Position numbers and translations under genes: made by a program
Notes under the pieces: generated by a model
Told to the model about the DNA's origin: nothing
The model's input: the letters and a program-made list of their open reading frames with translations, nothing else
Database searches by the model: none
Part shown: positions 8,719 through 16,267 of the stretch, piece by piece
How the letters are laid out: each line of letters begins with the position of its first letter
How positions within the stretch are numbered: position 1 is the stretch's first letter
From: Beijerinckiaceae bacterium
GTDB taxonomy: Bacteria; Pseudomonadota; Alphaproteobacteria; Rhizobiales; Beijerinckiaceae
Direction of reading: 5' to 3'
DNA: 64,000 nucleotides
Assembly (NCBI GenBank): GCA_947452455.1
Contig: CANGBX010000002.1
Span: 62,001-126,000 of the forward strand

Positions 8719-9993
8719 ATGCCCCGTTCTTATGTCGTCGACGATCCGGAAAAGGGGGTCTTCCTCCTCGATCGCGAAGTGCACATGTCGGACGAAATTC
8801 TGCGCGATGAAATGCGCAAGATTTTCGCGAAATGCTGGATTTATGTCGGTCATGGCTCGGAGCTGAAAAAGCCCGGTGATTTTATCACCCGCCGCGTGGC
8901 TGGCCGCCCCGTAATTTTCGTGCGCAACCAGAAGGGTGAGGTTGAAGTTCTCTTCAACACCTGCCGCCATCGTGGCGCTCTGGTTTGTACAGATCGCAAA
9001 GGCAATGCGCGCCGCTTCTTCTGCGTCTATCACGGCTGGATTTATGGCAATGATGGCGAGCTGCAGCGCGTGCCGGGCGATGAAGCCTATACATCGGCTT
9101 TCGACAAAGGCACGCTCGCACTGAAGAAGCCTGCCAAGGTCGAGAATTATCGCGACTTCTATTTCATGACGCTCAATCCAGACATCGAGCCGCTGACAGA
9201 TTATCTCGGCAAAGCAACGGAATATCTGGATCTCGTCATCGACCAGTCACCATCTCACCAGATGGAAGTTCTGCCGGGCACGCAGGAATATACGGTTGGC
9301 GCCAATTGGAAGCTGATGGTCGAAAATTCGGTCGATGATTATCATCTGCCCTCGACCCATGCGACATGGCTGAACTTCATGGCCAATTCCGGCGTGAAGG
9401 TGGAGCCACCGAAAGAAAAGGGCCTCGTTCTCCCCACCAAAGGTTGGGCGATTGAACTGGGCAATGGTCACTTCACCACAGACAATGTGAACTTCCGCGG
9501 TCGTCCTGTGGCTGCGTGGATTCCGCTCTATGGTGACGACGCCAAGCAAGAAATGACTGAGATCAAGGATGAACTCATCCAGCGTTTGGGGCCGGAGCGC
9601 GGCGAGCGTGTTGCCAATACCAACCGCAATCTCGTCATCTTCCCCAACCTCGTCATCAATGACGGCTCGTCAGTGACCATCCGCACTTTCTTCCCCGAAG
9701 GTGCGAACAAGATGCAAGTGACCGCTTGGGCGCTTGGTCCGGTGGAAGAAACAGAGACAGCGCGTGCGCGCCGTCTTGATGCCTTCCTCACTTTCTATGG
9801 TCCGGGCGGCTTTGCAACACCTGACGATGTGGAAGCACTGGAACTGGTGCAGCAGGGTCTTGCCAATTGGGAAGATGACCGCTGGTCTGAAATGTCACGC
9901 GGCATGGGCCGTGAAGGCGAACAGCTCAATTCGGATGAGCATCACCTGCGCATCTTCTGGCGCCATTGGGACAAGATGATGAGGGCCGAATAA
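8719..9993 (+). CDS. Rieske non-haem iron oxygenase, large (alpha) subunit
   Basis: The protein has 424 residues. The N-terminal Rieske domain has C82 and H84 in TCRHRG and C102 and H105 in CVYHGW. The catalytic domain has the mononuclear iron site ENSVDDYHLPSTH, with H209 and H214 as ligands and D206 as the bridging acid between subunits. These are all the residues needed for activity. Such enzymes add O2 across an aromatic ring or remove O- or N-linked groups. The overlapping beta-subunit gene shows an alpha3beta3 type enzyme of the benzoate/terephthalate/2,4,5-T oxygenase class. The beta partner and the divergent ferredoxin complete the terminal oxygenase. The reductase is missing locally. 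The substrate is not identifiable. Confidence 0.92.
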   Translation: MPRSYVVDDPEKGVFLLDREVHMSDEILRDEMRKIFAKCWIYVGHGSELKKPGDFITRRVAGRPVIFVRNQKGEVEVLFNTCRHRGALVCTDRKGNARRFFCVYHGWIYGNDGELQRVPGDEAYTSAFDKGTLALKKPAKVENYRDFYFMTLNPDIEPLTDYLGKATEYLDLVIDQSPSHQMEVLPGTQEYTVGANWKLMVENSVDDYHLPSTHATWLNFMANSGVKVEPPKEKGLVLPTKGWAIELGNGHFTTDNVNFRGRPVAAWIPLYGDDAKQEMTEIKDELIQRLGPERGERVANTNRNLVIFPNLVINDGSSVTIRTFFPEGANKMQVTAWALGPVEETETARARRLDAFLTFYGPGGFATPDDVEALELVQQGLANWEDDRWSEMSRGMGREGEQLNSDEHHLRIFWRHWDKMMRAE

Positions 9994-10481
9994 TGGTGCA
10001 GAAAGTCTCGCGCACTGAGGTCGAAGACTTCCTCTTTCACGAAGCGGCCCTTCTCGATGAATGGCGTCTGGACGAGTGGCAGACGCTGCTCACCGATGAC
10101 GCGCATTATCTGATCCCGCCCAATGATGATCTTGATGGCGATTATCGCAGCTCACTCTTCATCATTGCCGATGATCGCGAGCGCATCCGTCAGCGCATCA
10201 TTCGTGTGCTTGATCCCAATTGCCATGCGGAATATCCAAAATCCCGCACGCAGCGCATTGTCGGCAATGTCCGCATCCTCTCGCAGGATGGCGATATGGT
10301 CGAAGTGGCAGCCAATTACATTTGCTACCGCTATCGCCGCTATGAGCGCGTAGGACAATATGTCGGCAATTACCGCTACAAGCTCGTGCGCAAGGGTGAG
10401 TCTTTCCTGATCAAGGAAAAGAAGATCGTCATTCAAGCGAATGAGCTGGGCCAGCTGGGCTCGGTGTCGATCATTCTCTGA
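9993..10481 (+). CDS. Rieske oxygenase small (beta) subunit, SnoaL-like fold
   Basis: The 162-residue protein begins MVQKVSRTEVEDFLFHEAALLDEWRLDEW and contains TDDAHYLIPPNDD and RIVGNVRI. This is the usual beta-subunit pattern of aromatic-ring-hydroxylating dioxygenases, with a cone-shaped NTF2/SnoaL fold. The ATG overlaps the alpha stop codon (TAATG), so the two subunits are translationally coupled and made in equal amounts. An upstream in-frame ATG at 9966 is inside the alpha gene and was rejected. The subunit has no iron ligands and supports trimer assembly and sometimes specificity. A strong terminator follows 22 bp downstream. Confidence 0.9.
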   Translation: MVQKVSRTEVEDFLFHEAALLDEWRLDEWQTLLTDDAHYLIPPNDDLDGDYRSSLFIIADDRERIRQRIIRVLDPNCHAEYPKSRTQRIVGNVRILSQDGDMVEVAANYICYRYRRYERVGQYVGNYRYKLVRKGESFLIKEKKIVIQANELGQLGSVSIIL

Positions 10482-10503
10482 TCGTTTTTTCAACGCAGTA
10501 AAA

Positions 10504-10527
10504 GGCGGGCTCAGGCCCGCCTTTTTT
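10504..10527 (+). terminator. Rho-independent terminator after the Rieske oxygenase genes
   Basis: The arm GGCGGGC (10504-10510), loop TCAG and arm GCCCGCC (10515-10521) are followed by six T. This is a textbook terminator ending the alpha-beta transcript. Confidence 0.9.
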
Positions 10528-10548
10528 GTGTGTTTGCATCCCCCGCGC

Positions 10549-10633
10549 CGTCATTGCGAGCGCAGCGAAGCAACCCAGGGGCCTCACGCGCGGCCCTGGT
10601 TTGCCACGTCGCCTACGGCGCCTCGCAATGACG
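10549..10633. repeat. REP-like palindrome, copy 1
   Basis: The unit runs from CGTCATTGCGAG to CTCGCAATGACG and can fold as one imperfect hairpin with CCAGG/CCTGG inside. The family recurs at eleven or more places in this window, always between genes. Confidence 0.85.
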
Positions 10634-10657
10634 TGGCTTTTGTCACTAACCCTCCAC

Positions 10658-10745
10658 CGTCATTGCGAGCGTGAGCCGAAGCAATCCAGAAGCCTCACGT
10701 GTGGCCTCTGGCTTGACACGTTGCCTTCGGCTCCTCGCAATGACG
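10658..10745. repeat. REP-like palindrome, copy 2
   Basis: A second copy, 24 bp after copy 1 and in the same arm order, makes a tandem pair. Together with the terminator the two copies fill most of the 323-bp gap between 10482 and 10804. The remaining 60 bp before the next gene could hold its promoter. Confidence 0.85.
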
Positions 10746-10804
10746 GGGATTTGCGTTGAGGAAAACCTTCATTACACTCGCCCTCCATCAAGAGGGGGGA
10801 ACAC

Positions 10805-11782
10805 ATGTCCGATCTGCCACTGACGCTCGCGTGCTGGGATTATGACCGCACGCGTCCTCTCATCGATGGTCGGGTGAAGCCCAAGGGCATTGATCTCGAC
10901 GTGCAGATGCTGCGTCCGCGCGTGATGTTTCCGCGCATGCTCGAAGACAAAGAATTTCACGCCTCCGAATTGTCCCTTGCCTCATATGCCAGCCTGCTTG
11001 GTCGTGGTGACACGACATTTCGCGCGCTACCTGTGGCTGTTTCAAAAATCTTCCGTCATTCCTGCATCTACATTCGCCCCGGTTCCGGCATCAAGAAACC
11101 CGAGGACCTGCGCGGCAAGCGCGTTGGCACGACACAATGGGGTTCAACCGCTGCCGTCTTCATGAAGGGCATGATTCAGGACGAATATGGCGTCGCGCCA
11201 TCCGACATGCATTGGTTCATGGGTGGTCTGGATGCACCGACCCAAGCCCCGCTCATTCCCTTCACGCCGCCGCCGGGCGTGACGCTCGAACTTTTGCCCG
11301 AAGGCAAGACGCTCGAAGCCATGATGGAAGCTGGCGAACTCGATGCGCTCTTTTCCATCTACTTCCCGAAAATCTTTTTGAATGGCTCGGAGAATTGCAA
11401 ACGTCTGTGGCCCAACTTCAAAGAGGTCGAGATCGCCTATTACAAGAAGACCAAAATTTTCCCGATCATGCACACAATCGCCATGCGTTCGGATGTGATT
11501 GAAGCCCATCCGTGGGCGGCCAAAAGCCTGTATCATTCGCTGATCGAGGCGCGTGATATTGCGGTCGAGGGTCTCTACGACACAGATGCTTTGCGCCTTG
11601 CGCTACCCTTCCTGCTCGATCATGTGGAAGAAAACTGGCGCGTCTTTGGCGAGGATTTCTGGGCCTATGGGCTTGAGGCCAATCGCCCGACTTTGGCGGC
11701 GCTTGGCCGCTATGTCTGCGAGCAGGGGCTATCTCCGCGCATTGTGAAGCCCGAAGAGATTTTTATGCCGGGTCTTGATTGA
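10805..11782 (+). CDS. 4,5-dihydroxyphthalate decarboxylase-like / ABC-type substrate-binding fold protein
   Basis: The 325-residue protein begins MSDLPLTLACWDYDRTRPLIDG and has LRGKRVGTTQWGSTAAVFMKG. This matches a family often named 4,5-dihydroxyphthalate decarboxylase (Pht5-like) that shares the periplasmic binding protein fold. It has no signal peptide or lipobox, so a cytoplasmic place is more likely than a periplasmic one, which favours an enzymatic or cytosolic binding role. A decarboxylase would fit between a phthalate-type Rieske oxygenase and an extradiol dioxygenase, but many family members are annotated as orphan binding proteins. AGAGGGGGG precedes the ATG. It stands apart from the next gene by 78 bp with its own promoter. 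Confidence 0.7.
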   Translation: MSDLPLTLACWDYDRTRPLIDGRVKPKGIDLDVQMLRPRVMFPRMLEDKEFHASELSLASYASLLGRGDTTFRALPVAVSKIFRHSCIYIRPGSGIKKPEDLRGKRVGTTQWGSTAAVFMKGMIQDEYGVAPSDMHWFMGGLDAPTQAPLIPFTPPPGVTLELLPEGKTLEAMMEAGELDALFSIYFPKIFLNGSENCKRLWPNFKEVEIAYYKKTKIFPIMHTIAMRSDVIEAHPWAAKSLYHSLIEARDIAVEGLYDTDALRLALPFLLDHVEENWRVFGEDFWAYGLEANRPTLAALGRYVCEQGLSPRIVKPEEIFMPGLD

Positions 11783-11790
11783 TCCGGCCA

Positions 11791-11818
11791 TTGACGCAAG
11801 CGCCCGCCTGTCTAATCT
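11791..11818 (+). promoter_or_regulatory. Sigma-70-like promoter upstream of the first Fe3+-type binding protein
   Basis: TTGACG (11791-11796), a 16-bp spacer and TAATCT (11813-11818) form a readable promoter. The predicted start near 11825 leaves a 36-base leader carrying GGGGAGG before the ATG at 11861. Confidence 0.5.
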
Positions 11819-11860
11819 GAGTTCAAACCGCCGGAGAACGAGCGGGCAGGGGAGGACTTG

Positions 11861-12883
11861 ATGAAACATCTGCTTCTGGCAACAGCCTTCGGGTGCGCAT
11901 TGTCTTTGCATCCGGCTTTGGCTGCCGATCAGGCCATGATTGATGCTGCCAAGAAAGAAGGCGAGATCAATTGGTACACATCGCAGATTGTGAACCAATA
12001 TGTGCGCCCCGCCATTTCGGCGTTTGAGAAGAAATACGGAATCAAGGTCAATTATTTCCGCGGCAATGCGACCGATATTGCGCTGAAGGTTTCGACCGAA
12101 GCCAAGGCCGGACGCGTGCTCGCGGACGTTGTCGATGGAACGACAACCAGCGTCATGCTGATGCGCGATGGCCACATCATGCAGTGGGTCCCTGACAATA
12201 CGAAGGCGTTCGACAAGCAATTCGTCGATCCCAATGGCTATTGGGCGGCCTCGAATTTCTATGTGCTGACGCCCGGCATCAATACCGAGATGGTCAAAAA
12301 AGCCGACATTCCCAAAACCTATGCCGACCTGCTCGATCCGAAATGGAAGGGCAAGATGGTCTGGAATGCGACAACATCATCTTCAGCTGCGCCCGGCTTT
12401 GTTGGCACCGTGCTCGAGACCATGGGCGAAGAAAAGGGCATGGAATATTTGAGGGCACTGGCGAAGCAAAATGTCGTCAGCGTTGCGAGTTCGGGCCGTC
12501 AGGTGCTTGATCAGGTGATTGCAGGCGAATATCCGCTCGCTTTGCAGATTTTCAACAATCACGCATCGATCAGCGCAAGTCAGGGCGCGCCGACCACATT
12601 CATCACGCTCGATACATCGCTGGCCGTGATTGCAACCATTTCTGTCACCAAAACCACGACCAAGCCGAATGCGGCCAAACTCTTTATGGAATTTGTCACA
12701 TCCGAAGAGGGTCAGAAATTGCTCGCGGAAGCGGGCGAGCTTCCTGTTCATCCCAATGTGAAGCCGACCGATCCGACGCTGCGTCCGGAAGATGGCAAGT
12801 TCAAAGCCATTTTCCTGTCACCCGAAAAGGTCGACCAAAGCATGCCGCGTTGGGCCAAAATCTATCAGGAGATTTTCCGTTAA
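11861..12883 (+). CDS. Extracellular solute-binding protein, family 1 (Fe3+/AfuA-type ABC)
   Basis: The 340-residue protein starts MKHLLLATAFGCALSLHPALA, a Sec signal peptide cleaved before ADQAM. The mature part has AAKKEGEINWYTSQ near its start and FEKKYGIKVNYFRG, typical of the type 2 periplasmic binding fold used by iron and putative organic-acid ABC importers. The start is the ATG 11861, with GGGGAGG nine bases upstream. The next gene begins one base after its stop, so both are co-transcribed. No permease or ATPase gene is in the window. Ligands of this family include Fe3+, phosphonates, polyols and aromatic acids; none can be chosen here. Confidence 0.85.
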   Translation: MKHLLLATAFGCALSLHPALAADQAMIDAAKKEGEINWYTSQIVNQYVRPAISAFEKKYGIKVNYFRGNATDIALKVSTEAKAGRVLADVVDGTTTSVMLMRDGHIMQWVPDNTKAFDKQFVDPNGYWAASNFYVLTPGINTEMVKKADIPKTYADLLDPKWKGKMVWNATTSSSAAPGFVGTVLETMGEEKGMEYLRALAKQNVVSVASSGRQVLDQVIAGEYPLALQIFNNHASISASQGAPTTFITLDTSLAVIATISVTKTTTKPNAAKLFMEFVTSEEGQKLLAEAGELPVHPNVKPTDPTLRPEDGKFKAIFLSPEKVDQSMPRWAKIYQEIFR

Positions 12884-12884
12884 A

Positions 12885-13946
12885 ATGAAAAATAAAATTC
12901 CGCAGATCTCCCGGCGCACTTTCACAGGTGCGCTGGGCTTTTCTATTCTGCCTCTGCCGTCTTTCGCGCAGGCCTCCGCTTTTGAAAAACTGGCGCTTGA
13001 TCAGTCTCCTGATCGCGCTGAGCGTATTTTGAAAGCCGCCAAGGAAGAGGGCACGCTGACCGTCTATGGCTCTGCACCTGTCGATGACATGTCGCAGATT
13101 TTCAACGCCTTTGAGAAAAAGCACGGGATCAAAGTGCGCTATTGGCGCGCAGGCCCGCAGGAATTGATCCGTCGCGCGGAGACTGAATATCGCGCCGGTC
13201 GCTTTGATGTCGATATTATTCAAGCCAATGGCCCGACGATGGAGGCCATCCGCCGCGAGTCGATCTTCCAAAAAGTCTATTCGCCCATTCATGCAGATTT
13301 GCTGAAACAGGCTGTGCCCGACCACGGCGAATGGATTGGCGAGCGGCTCAACATCATCATCGGCGCCTATAATACCAAGGCCGTGCAGGCGAAAGATTTA
13401 CCGACTTCTTATGAGGGTTTTGCCGATCCCAAATGGGTTGGAAAATTGTCGGTTGAGGCGACTGATTATGATTGGCTCGCCACTGTTGTCACTGCGATGG
13501 GCGAGCAAAAAGGCATTGAAACCTTCAAGCGCATCGGCCGCACGGCGGGTCTTTCGGTGCGCAAGGGTCACACGCTGATCACCACTCTGGTGGCGGCGGG
13601 TGAAATCCCGCTTTCGCTCAATGTCTTTTCTTACAAAGTCGAACAGCTCGCCAAAGAAGGCGCACCGATTGCCGCTCTCAACATCCCCCCGGCTGTGGGC
13701 CGTGTGAATGGTGTGGGCGCAGCACGTCGTCCTCCGCATCCCAATGCCGCACTTCTCTATTATGAATTCATGTTGTCAGAAGCGCAGCATATTCTGAAAG
13801 AACGCGATTTCACGCCGACCAATCAGAAGGTGCAGGCCTTGCCCGCAGGCATGAAGCTCGACTTTGTCGATTCAGCAAAATTGCTCGACGAAGACGAGAA
13901 GTGGACGGCGATCTGGAAAGAGATCACCACGCAAAAGCCGCGGTGA
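12885..13946 (+). CDS. Tat-exported extracellular solute-binding protein, family 1
   Basis: The 353-residue protein starts MKNKIPQISRRTFTGALGF. The twin-arginine motif SRRTFTG followed by a short hydrophobic stretch and SFAQA indicates Tat export, unlike the Sec signal of the gene before. The mature part has AAKEEGTLTVYGSAP and FEKKHGIKVRYWRAGP, so it is a paralogue of the upstream protein and the pair probably arose by duplication and divergence. Tat export suggests folding or cofactor loading before export. It begins one base after the preceding stop and ends at a bidirectional terminator. No transporter partner is seen. Confidence 0.85.
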   Translation: MKNKIPQISRRTFTGALGFSILPLPSFAQASAFEKLALDQSPDRAERILKAAKEEGTLTVYGSAPVDDMSQIFNAFEKKHGIKVRYWRAGPQELIRRAETEYRAGRFDVDIIQANGPTMEAIRRESIFQKVYSPIHADLLKQAVPDHGEWIGERLNIIIGAYNTKAVQAKDLPTSYEGFADPKWVGKLSVEATDYDWLATVVTAMGEQKGIETFKRIGRTAGLSVRKGHTLITTLVAAGEIPLSLNVFSYKVEQLAKEGAPIAALNIPPAVGRVNGVGAARRPPHPNAALLYYEFMLSEAQHILKERDFTPTNQKVQALPAGMKLDFVDSAKLLDEDEKWTAIWKEITTQKPR

Positions 13947-13950
13947 CATA

Positions 13951-13983
13951 AAAAAGGCGGGCCGCAAGCCCGCCTTTCTTTTT
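13951..13983. terminator. Bidirectional rho-independent terminator between converging genes
   Basis: GGCGGGC (13956-13962), a 5-nt loop and GCCCGCC (13968-13974) are flanked by five A on the left and TTTCTTTTT on the right. It can stop the binding-protein operon (plus) and the desaturase gene (minus). Confidence 0.9.
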
Positions 13984-14001
13984 ATGCAGCAAGCGCGTGT
14001 C

Positions 14002-15156
14002 TCAGGCTTGCGCGAGACGCTTGCCGAGCTTTTCCAAAACAAGCGCATGTGCCCGGTCCACCACATCTTCGATAGAGGGCGTGCGCGCAAGCAGTCGTTG
14101 CGCCGCAGCTTCCACTTCATCGCGTGTGGGTACATGGGGCAGATGCAGGCTTGAGAGCACGTCTGCCGCCCGCGTCTGGGCCTGTGCAAGGCGCGCTTGT
14201 GCTTCAGCAGCATTCGGCATGGTTGGGAGCGAAGCGCGGATGCGCGCCTCGATCTGTTCAACGTCAAAACTGGCTGCCAGATCGGCAGCCGCTTTGTTGA
14301 TGATGCGCGCCGTCAGCCGGTGCTCGTTTTTTAATACCGCTTCTGGCGGCATTTCCATCGCAGTGACGAGCTTGAGTTTTGAGAGCCCGAACAAGATGTA
14401 AAAAGTGAAGTCATATTCATACCAGCGAAAACCTTGGCGCACACTGGCCTGATAGGCATGGTGATTATTGTGCCAGCCCTCTCCCATGGTGAAGAAGGCG
14501 AGGATCCAATTGTTGCGACTGTCATCGCCTGTCACATAGCGCTTCTTGCCATGCACATGGGCGAGCGAATTGATGCAGAAAGTTGCGTGGTAGAGCGCCA
14601 CCGTGCTCCAGAAGAAGCCAACAAACAATCCGCTCCAGCCTGCGATGAAAAAGCACAAGACCGCCAGCACCACGGCGGGCACAAGCTCGTATTTGTGCAG
14701 CCAGACGAGTTCCGGATAGCGGGCGAAATCATCAATCTTCAAAAGATCGGTTGAATCATTCTTCTTGTCGAAAATCCAGCCGACATGGGAATAGAGAAAT
14801 CCCTTGTGGCGGGGCGAGTGAATGTCTTCTTCCATGTCGGAATAGAGATGATGATGGCGATGTTTGGCGCCCCACCACAGCACGCTCTTCTGCGCGGTTG
14901 ATTGCGCAAGACAGGCGAGAATGAATTGAAAGACGCGGTTGGTCTTATAGGTCCGGTGCGAGAAATAGCGATGATACCCGCCGGTAATGCCAAACATGCG
15001 CAGCCAATAGAGCGACACGCCGAGCACGACCGCTTGCCAAGTGATGCCGCTCCAGATCGCGCCGAAACAGGCTAGGTGCGCCAAGACAAAGGGAATGACT
15101 TGCGGATAGACAATGTCATCAGCTCCGCCAGCTGGAATTTTTAATTCGTTCTTCAT
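14002..15156 (-). CDS. Acyl-CoA desaturase (membrane fatty-acid delta-9 desaturase type)
   Basis: The 384-residue integral membrane protein has three histidine boxes: HRYFSH near residue 62, KHRHHHLYSD near 98 and HNNHHAY near 237. These bind the di-iron centre of stearoyl-CoA-type desaturases. Hydrophobic segments flank the boxes. After the catalytic part a C-terminal tail of about 100 residues is rich in Ala, Arg and Glu and probably helical, which is longer than the minimal desaturase. The ATG at 15156 was used; a GTG directly before it is possible. The product introduces a cis double bond in membrane acyl chains. It is a single gene ending at a bidirectional terminator. Confidence 0.9.
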   Translation of the reverse strand: MKNELKIPAGGADDIVYPQVIPFVLAHLACFGAIWSGITWQAVVLGVSLYWLRMFGITGGYHRYFSHRTYKTNRVFQFILACLAQSTAQKSVLWWGAKHRHHHLYSDMEEDIHSPRHKGFLYSHVGWIFDKKNDSTDLLKIDDFARYPELVWLHKYELVPAVVLAVLCFFIAGWSGLFVGFFWSTVALYHATFCINSLAHVHGKKRYVTGDDSRNNWILAFFTMGEGWHNNHHAYQASVRQGFRWYEYDFTFYILFGLSKLKLVTAMEMPPEAVLKNEHRLTARIINKAAADLAASFDVEQIEARIRASLPTMPNAAEAQARLAQAQTRAADVLSSLHLPHVPTRDEVEAAAQRLLARTPSIEDVVDRAHALVLEKLGKRLAQA

Positions 15157-15376
15157 CACACCCCATTCGCCCGCAGGCGACCCTTGTCTTTGTGCCCGGG
15201 CTTTCTCCCGATGCGCATGTCCCCTTTGACGTGCCGATTCCGGCTTATTGAGGACTTATTTGAGATGCTCAGCATGCCTTGGAAGTCCGAACCTCGCAAG
15301 ATCACGGGCGGCTATACTCAATCATTTGCAGGATATGCCGGTCTCTCCCGACGATTTTTGATCGTTTTTGGAATGG

Positions 15377-15416
15377 AAAAAAGTAGGGGCCAGCTCGGGA
15401 GGAAGAGCCGGCCCCT
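15377..15416 (-). terminator. Rho-independent terminator after the TerC/YjbE gene
   Basis: On the minus strand a 12-bp stem with one mismatch (15405-15416 with 15385-15396) is followed by TACTTTTTTCC. It lies 16 bp downstream of the gene stop. The rest of the 275-bp gap up to the desaturase start shows no gene. Confidence 0.85.
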
Positions 15417-15431
15417 TTGAGATGCCTTACG

Positions 15432-16070
15432 TTACTTCGAGAGGTAAGGCTGCAAATGCGGCCACACTTCGACACCGCCGCGCCATGTCATTTCAATTGC
15501 GACATAGACGATGATGACCAGGCCCACATAGGCGATCCAGCGATAACGCTGGAGGAGGCCCGCGATATAATTCGCAGCCAATCCCATGAGACCAATCGAC
15601 AGCACGAGGCCGAAGACCAGAATATAGGGATAGTCGCGCGCGGCTCCCGCAACGGCGAGCACATTGTCGAGCGACATGGAAACGTCAGCGACAATGATTT
15701 GCCAAGTCGCTTGCGCGAAGGTTTTCTGCGGCGCATTGGCTTCGGCTTGCGCAATCACGGAATCCGCATCTTCGCCGCCATGACCGGCGCGCAATTCGCA
15801 CCACATTTTCCAGGCGACCCAAACAAGCAACAAGCCGCCGACGAGAAGCAGGCCGACAATCTGCAAGAGCTGTGTGGTCAAACCGGCAAAAATAATACGC
15901 AGCACAGTTGCTGCACCAATGCCGATCAGAATGACTTTGGTCCGTTGATCTTTGGGCAGGCCAGCAGCTGCAAGGCCAATGACAATGGCATTATCGCCCG
16001 CCAAAACGAGGTCGATCATAATGACCTGCATCAGGGCGGAGAGGGCATCAAGAGTGAAATAGGCGCTCAT
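15432..16070 (-). CDS. TerC/YjbE-family integral membrane protein, probable metal ion exporter
   Basis: The 212-residue protein has about seven hydrophobic segments. It carries the TerC family acidic motifs LVLAGDNAIVIGLAA (helix 1) and DVSMSLDNVLAVAGAA (middle), whose Asp and Asn residues are proposed to handle metal ions. Members such as YjbE/YceF and MeeF/MeeY are linked to Mn2+ export or metalation of exported enzymes. Start at ATG 16070 follows AAGGAC. A 197-bp gap separates it from the chromate transporter gene upstream, and inside that gap lies a structured element (16145-16194) also found before the DUF465 gene. Metal-dependent control of this gene by the leader is a hypothesis. Confidence 0.85.
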   Translation of the reverse strand: MSAYFTLDALSALMQVIMIDLVLAGDNAIVIGLAAAGLPKDQRTKVILIGIGAATVLRIIFAGLTTQLLQIVGLLLVGGLLLVWVAWKMWCELRAGHGGEDADSVIAQAEANAPQKTFAQATWQIIVADVSMSLDNVLAVAGAARDYPYILVFGLVLSIGLMGLAANYIAGLLQRYRWIAYVGLVIIVYVAIEMTWRGGVEVWPHLQPYLSK

Positions 16071-16144
16071 GGTCTGTCCTTGACATCAAGCGACCTGAAA
16101 CGCGTCTTCGGCATGTGTGAAGATCGTGACCAGGCCATATGTGT

Positions 16145-16194
16145 CCAGTCCGACATCACAACGCATCAGGCGTTATCAGAGGGGCCCGGTCTGG
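16145..16194 (-). ncRNA. Candidate structured leader RNA element, copy A (upstream of terC/yjbE)
   Basis: Read on the plus strand, CCAGTCCGACATC is joined through the hairpin AACGC-ATCAG-GCGTT to CAGAGGGGCCCGGTCTGG. CCAG pairs with CTGG and CCG with CGG around one T-T mismatch. The loop sequences GTCCGACATC and CAGAGGGGCCCGGTC are identical in copy B at 29740-29786, while both stems differ but still pair. The element lies 75 nt upstream of the TerC start, inside its probable 5' leader. The strand is uncertain; minus is chosen because both copies precede minus-strand genes. Confidence 0.5.
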
Positions 16195-16267
16195 TGGATC
16201 TACAGCTACCGTGCGGATATACGTTCTTCAAGTCCGAAGTCTGCCATTTAACGCATTCGTGAAGGGA

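Noticed and set aside
1-14000. Catabolic region as a recently inserted genomic island
   Set aside because: No integrase, transposase, tRNA junction or direct repeats are seen at its right side, and base use looks like its neighbours; the left end is outside the window.
15417-16262. 281-codon plus-strand frame over the TerC/YjbE gene
   Set aside because: It is antisense to a clear TerC-family protein, has no Shine-Dalgarno and no recognisable domain.
16071-16267. Manganese riboswitch of the yybP-ykoY class before terC
   Set aside because: The known conserved loops of that class are not visible on either strand; only the unassigned element at 16145-16194 is supported.
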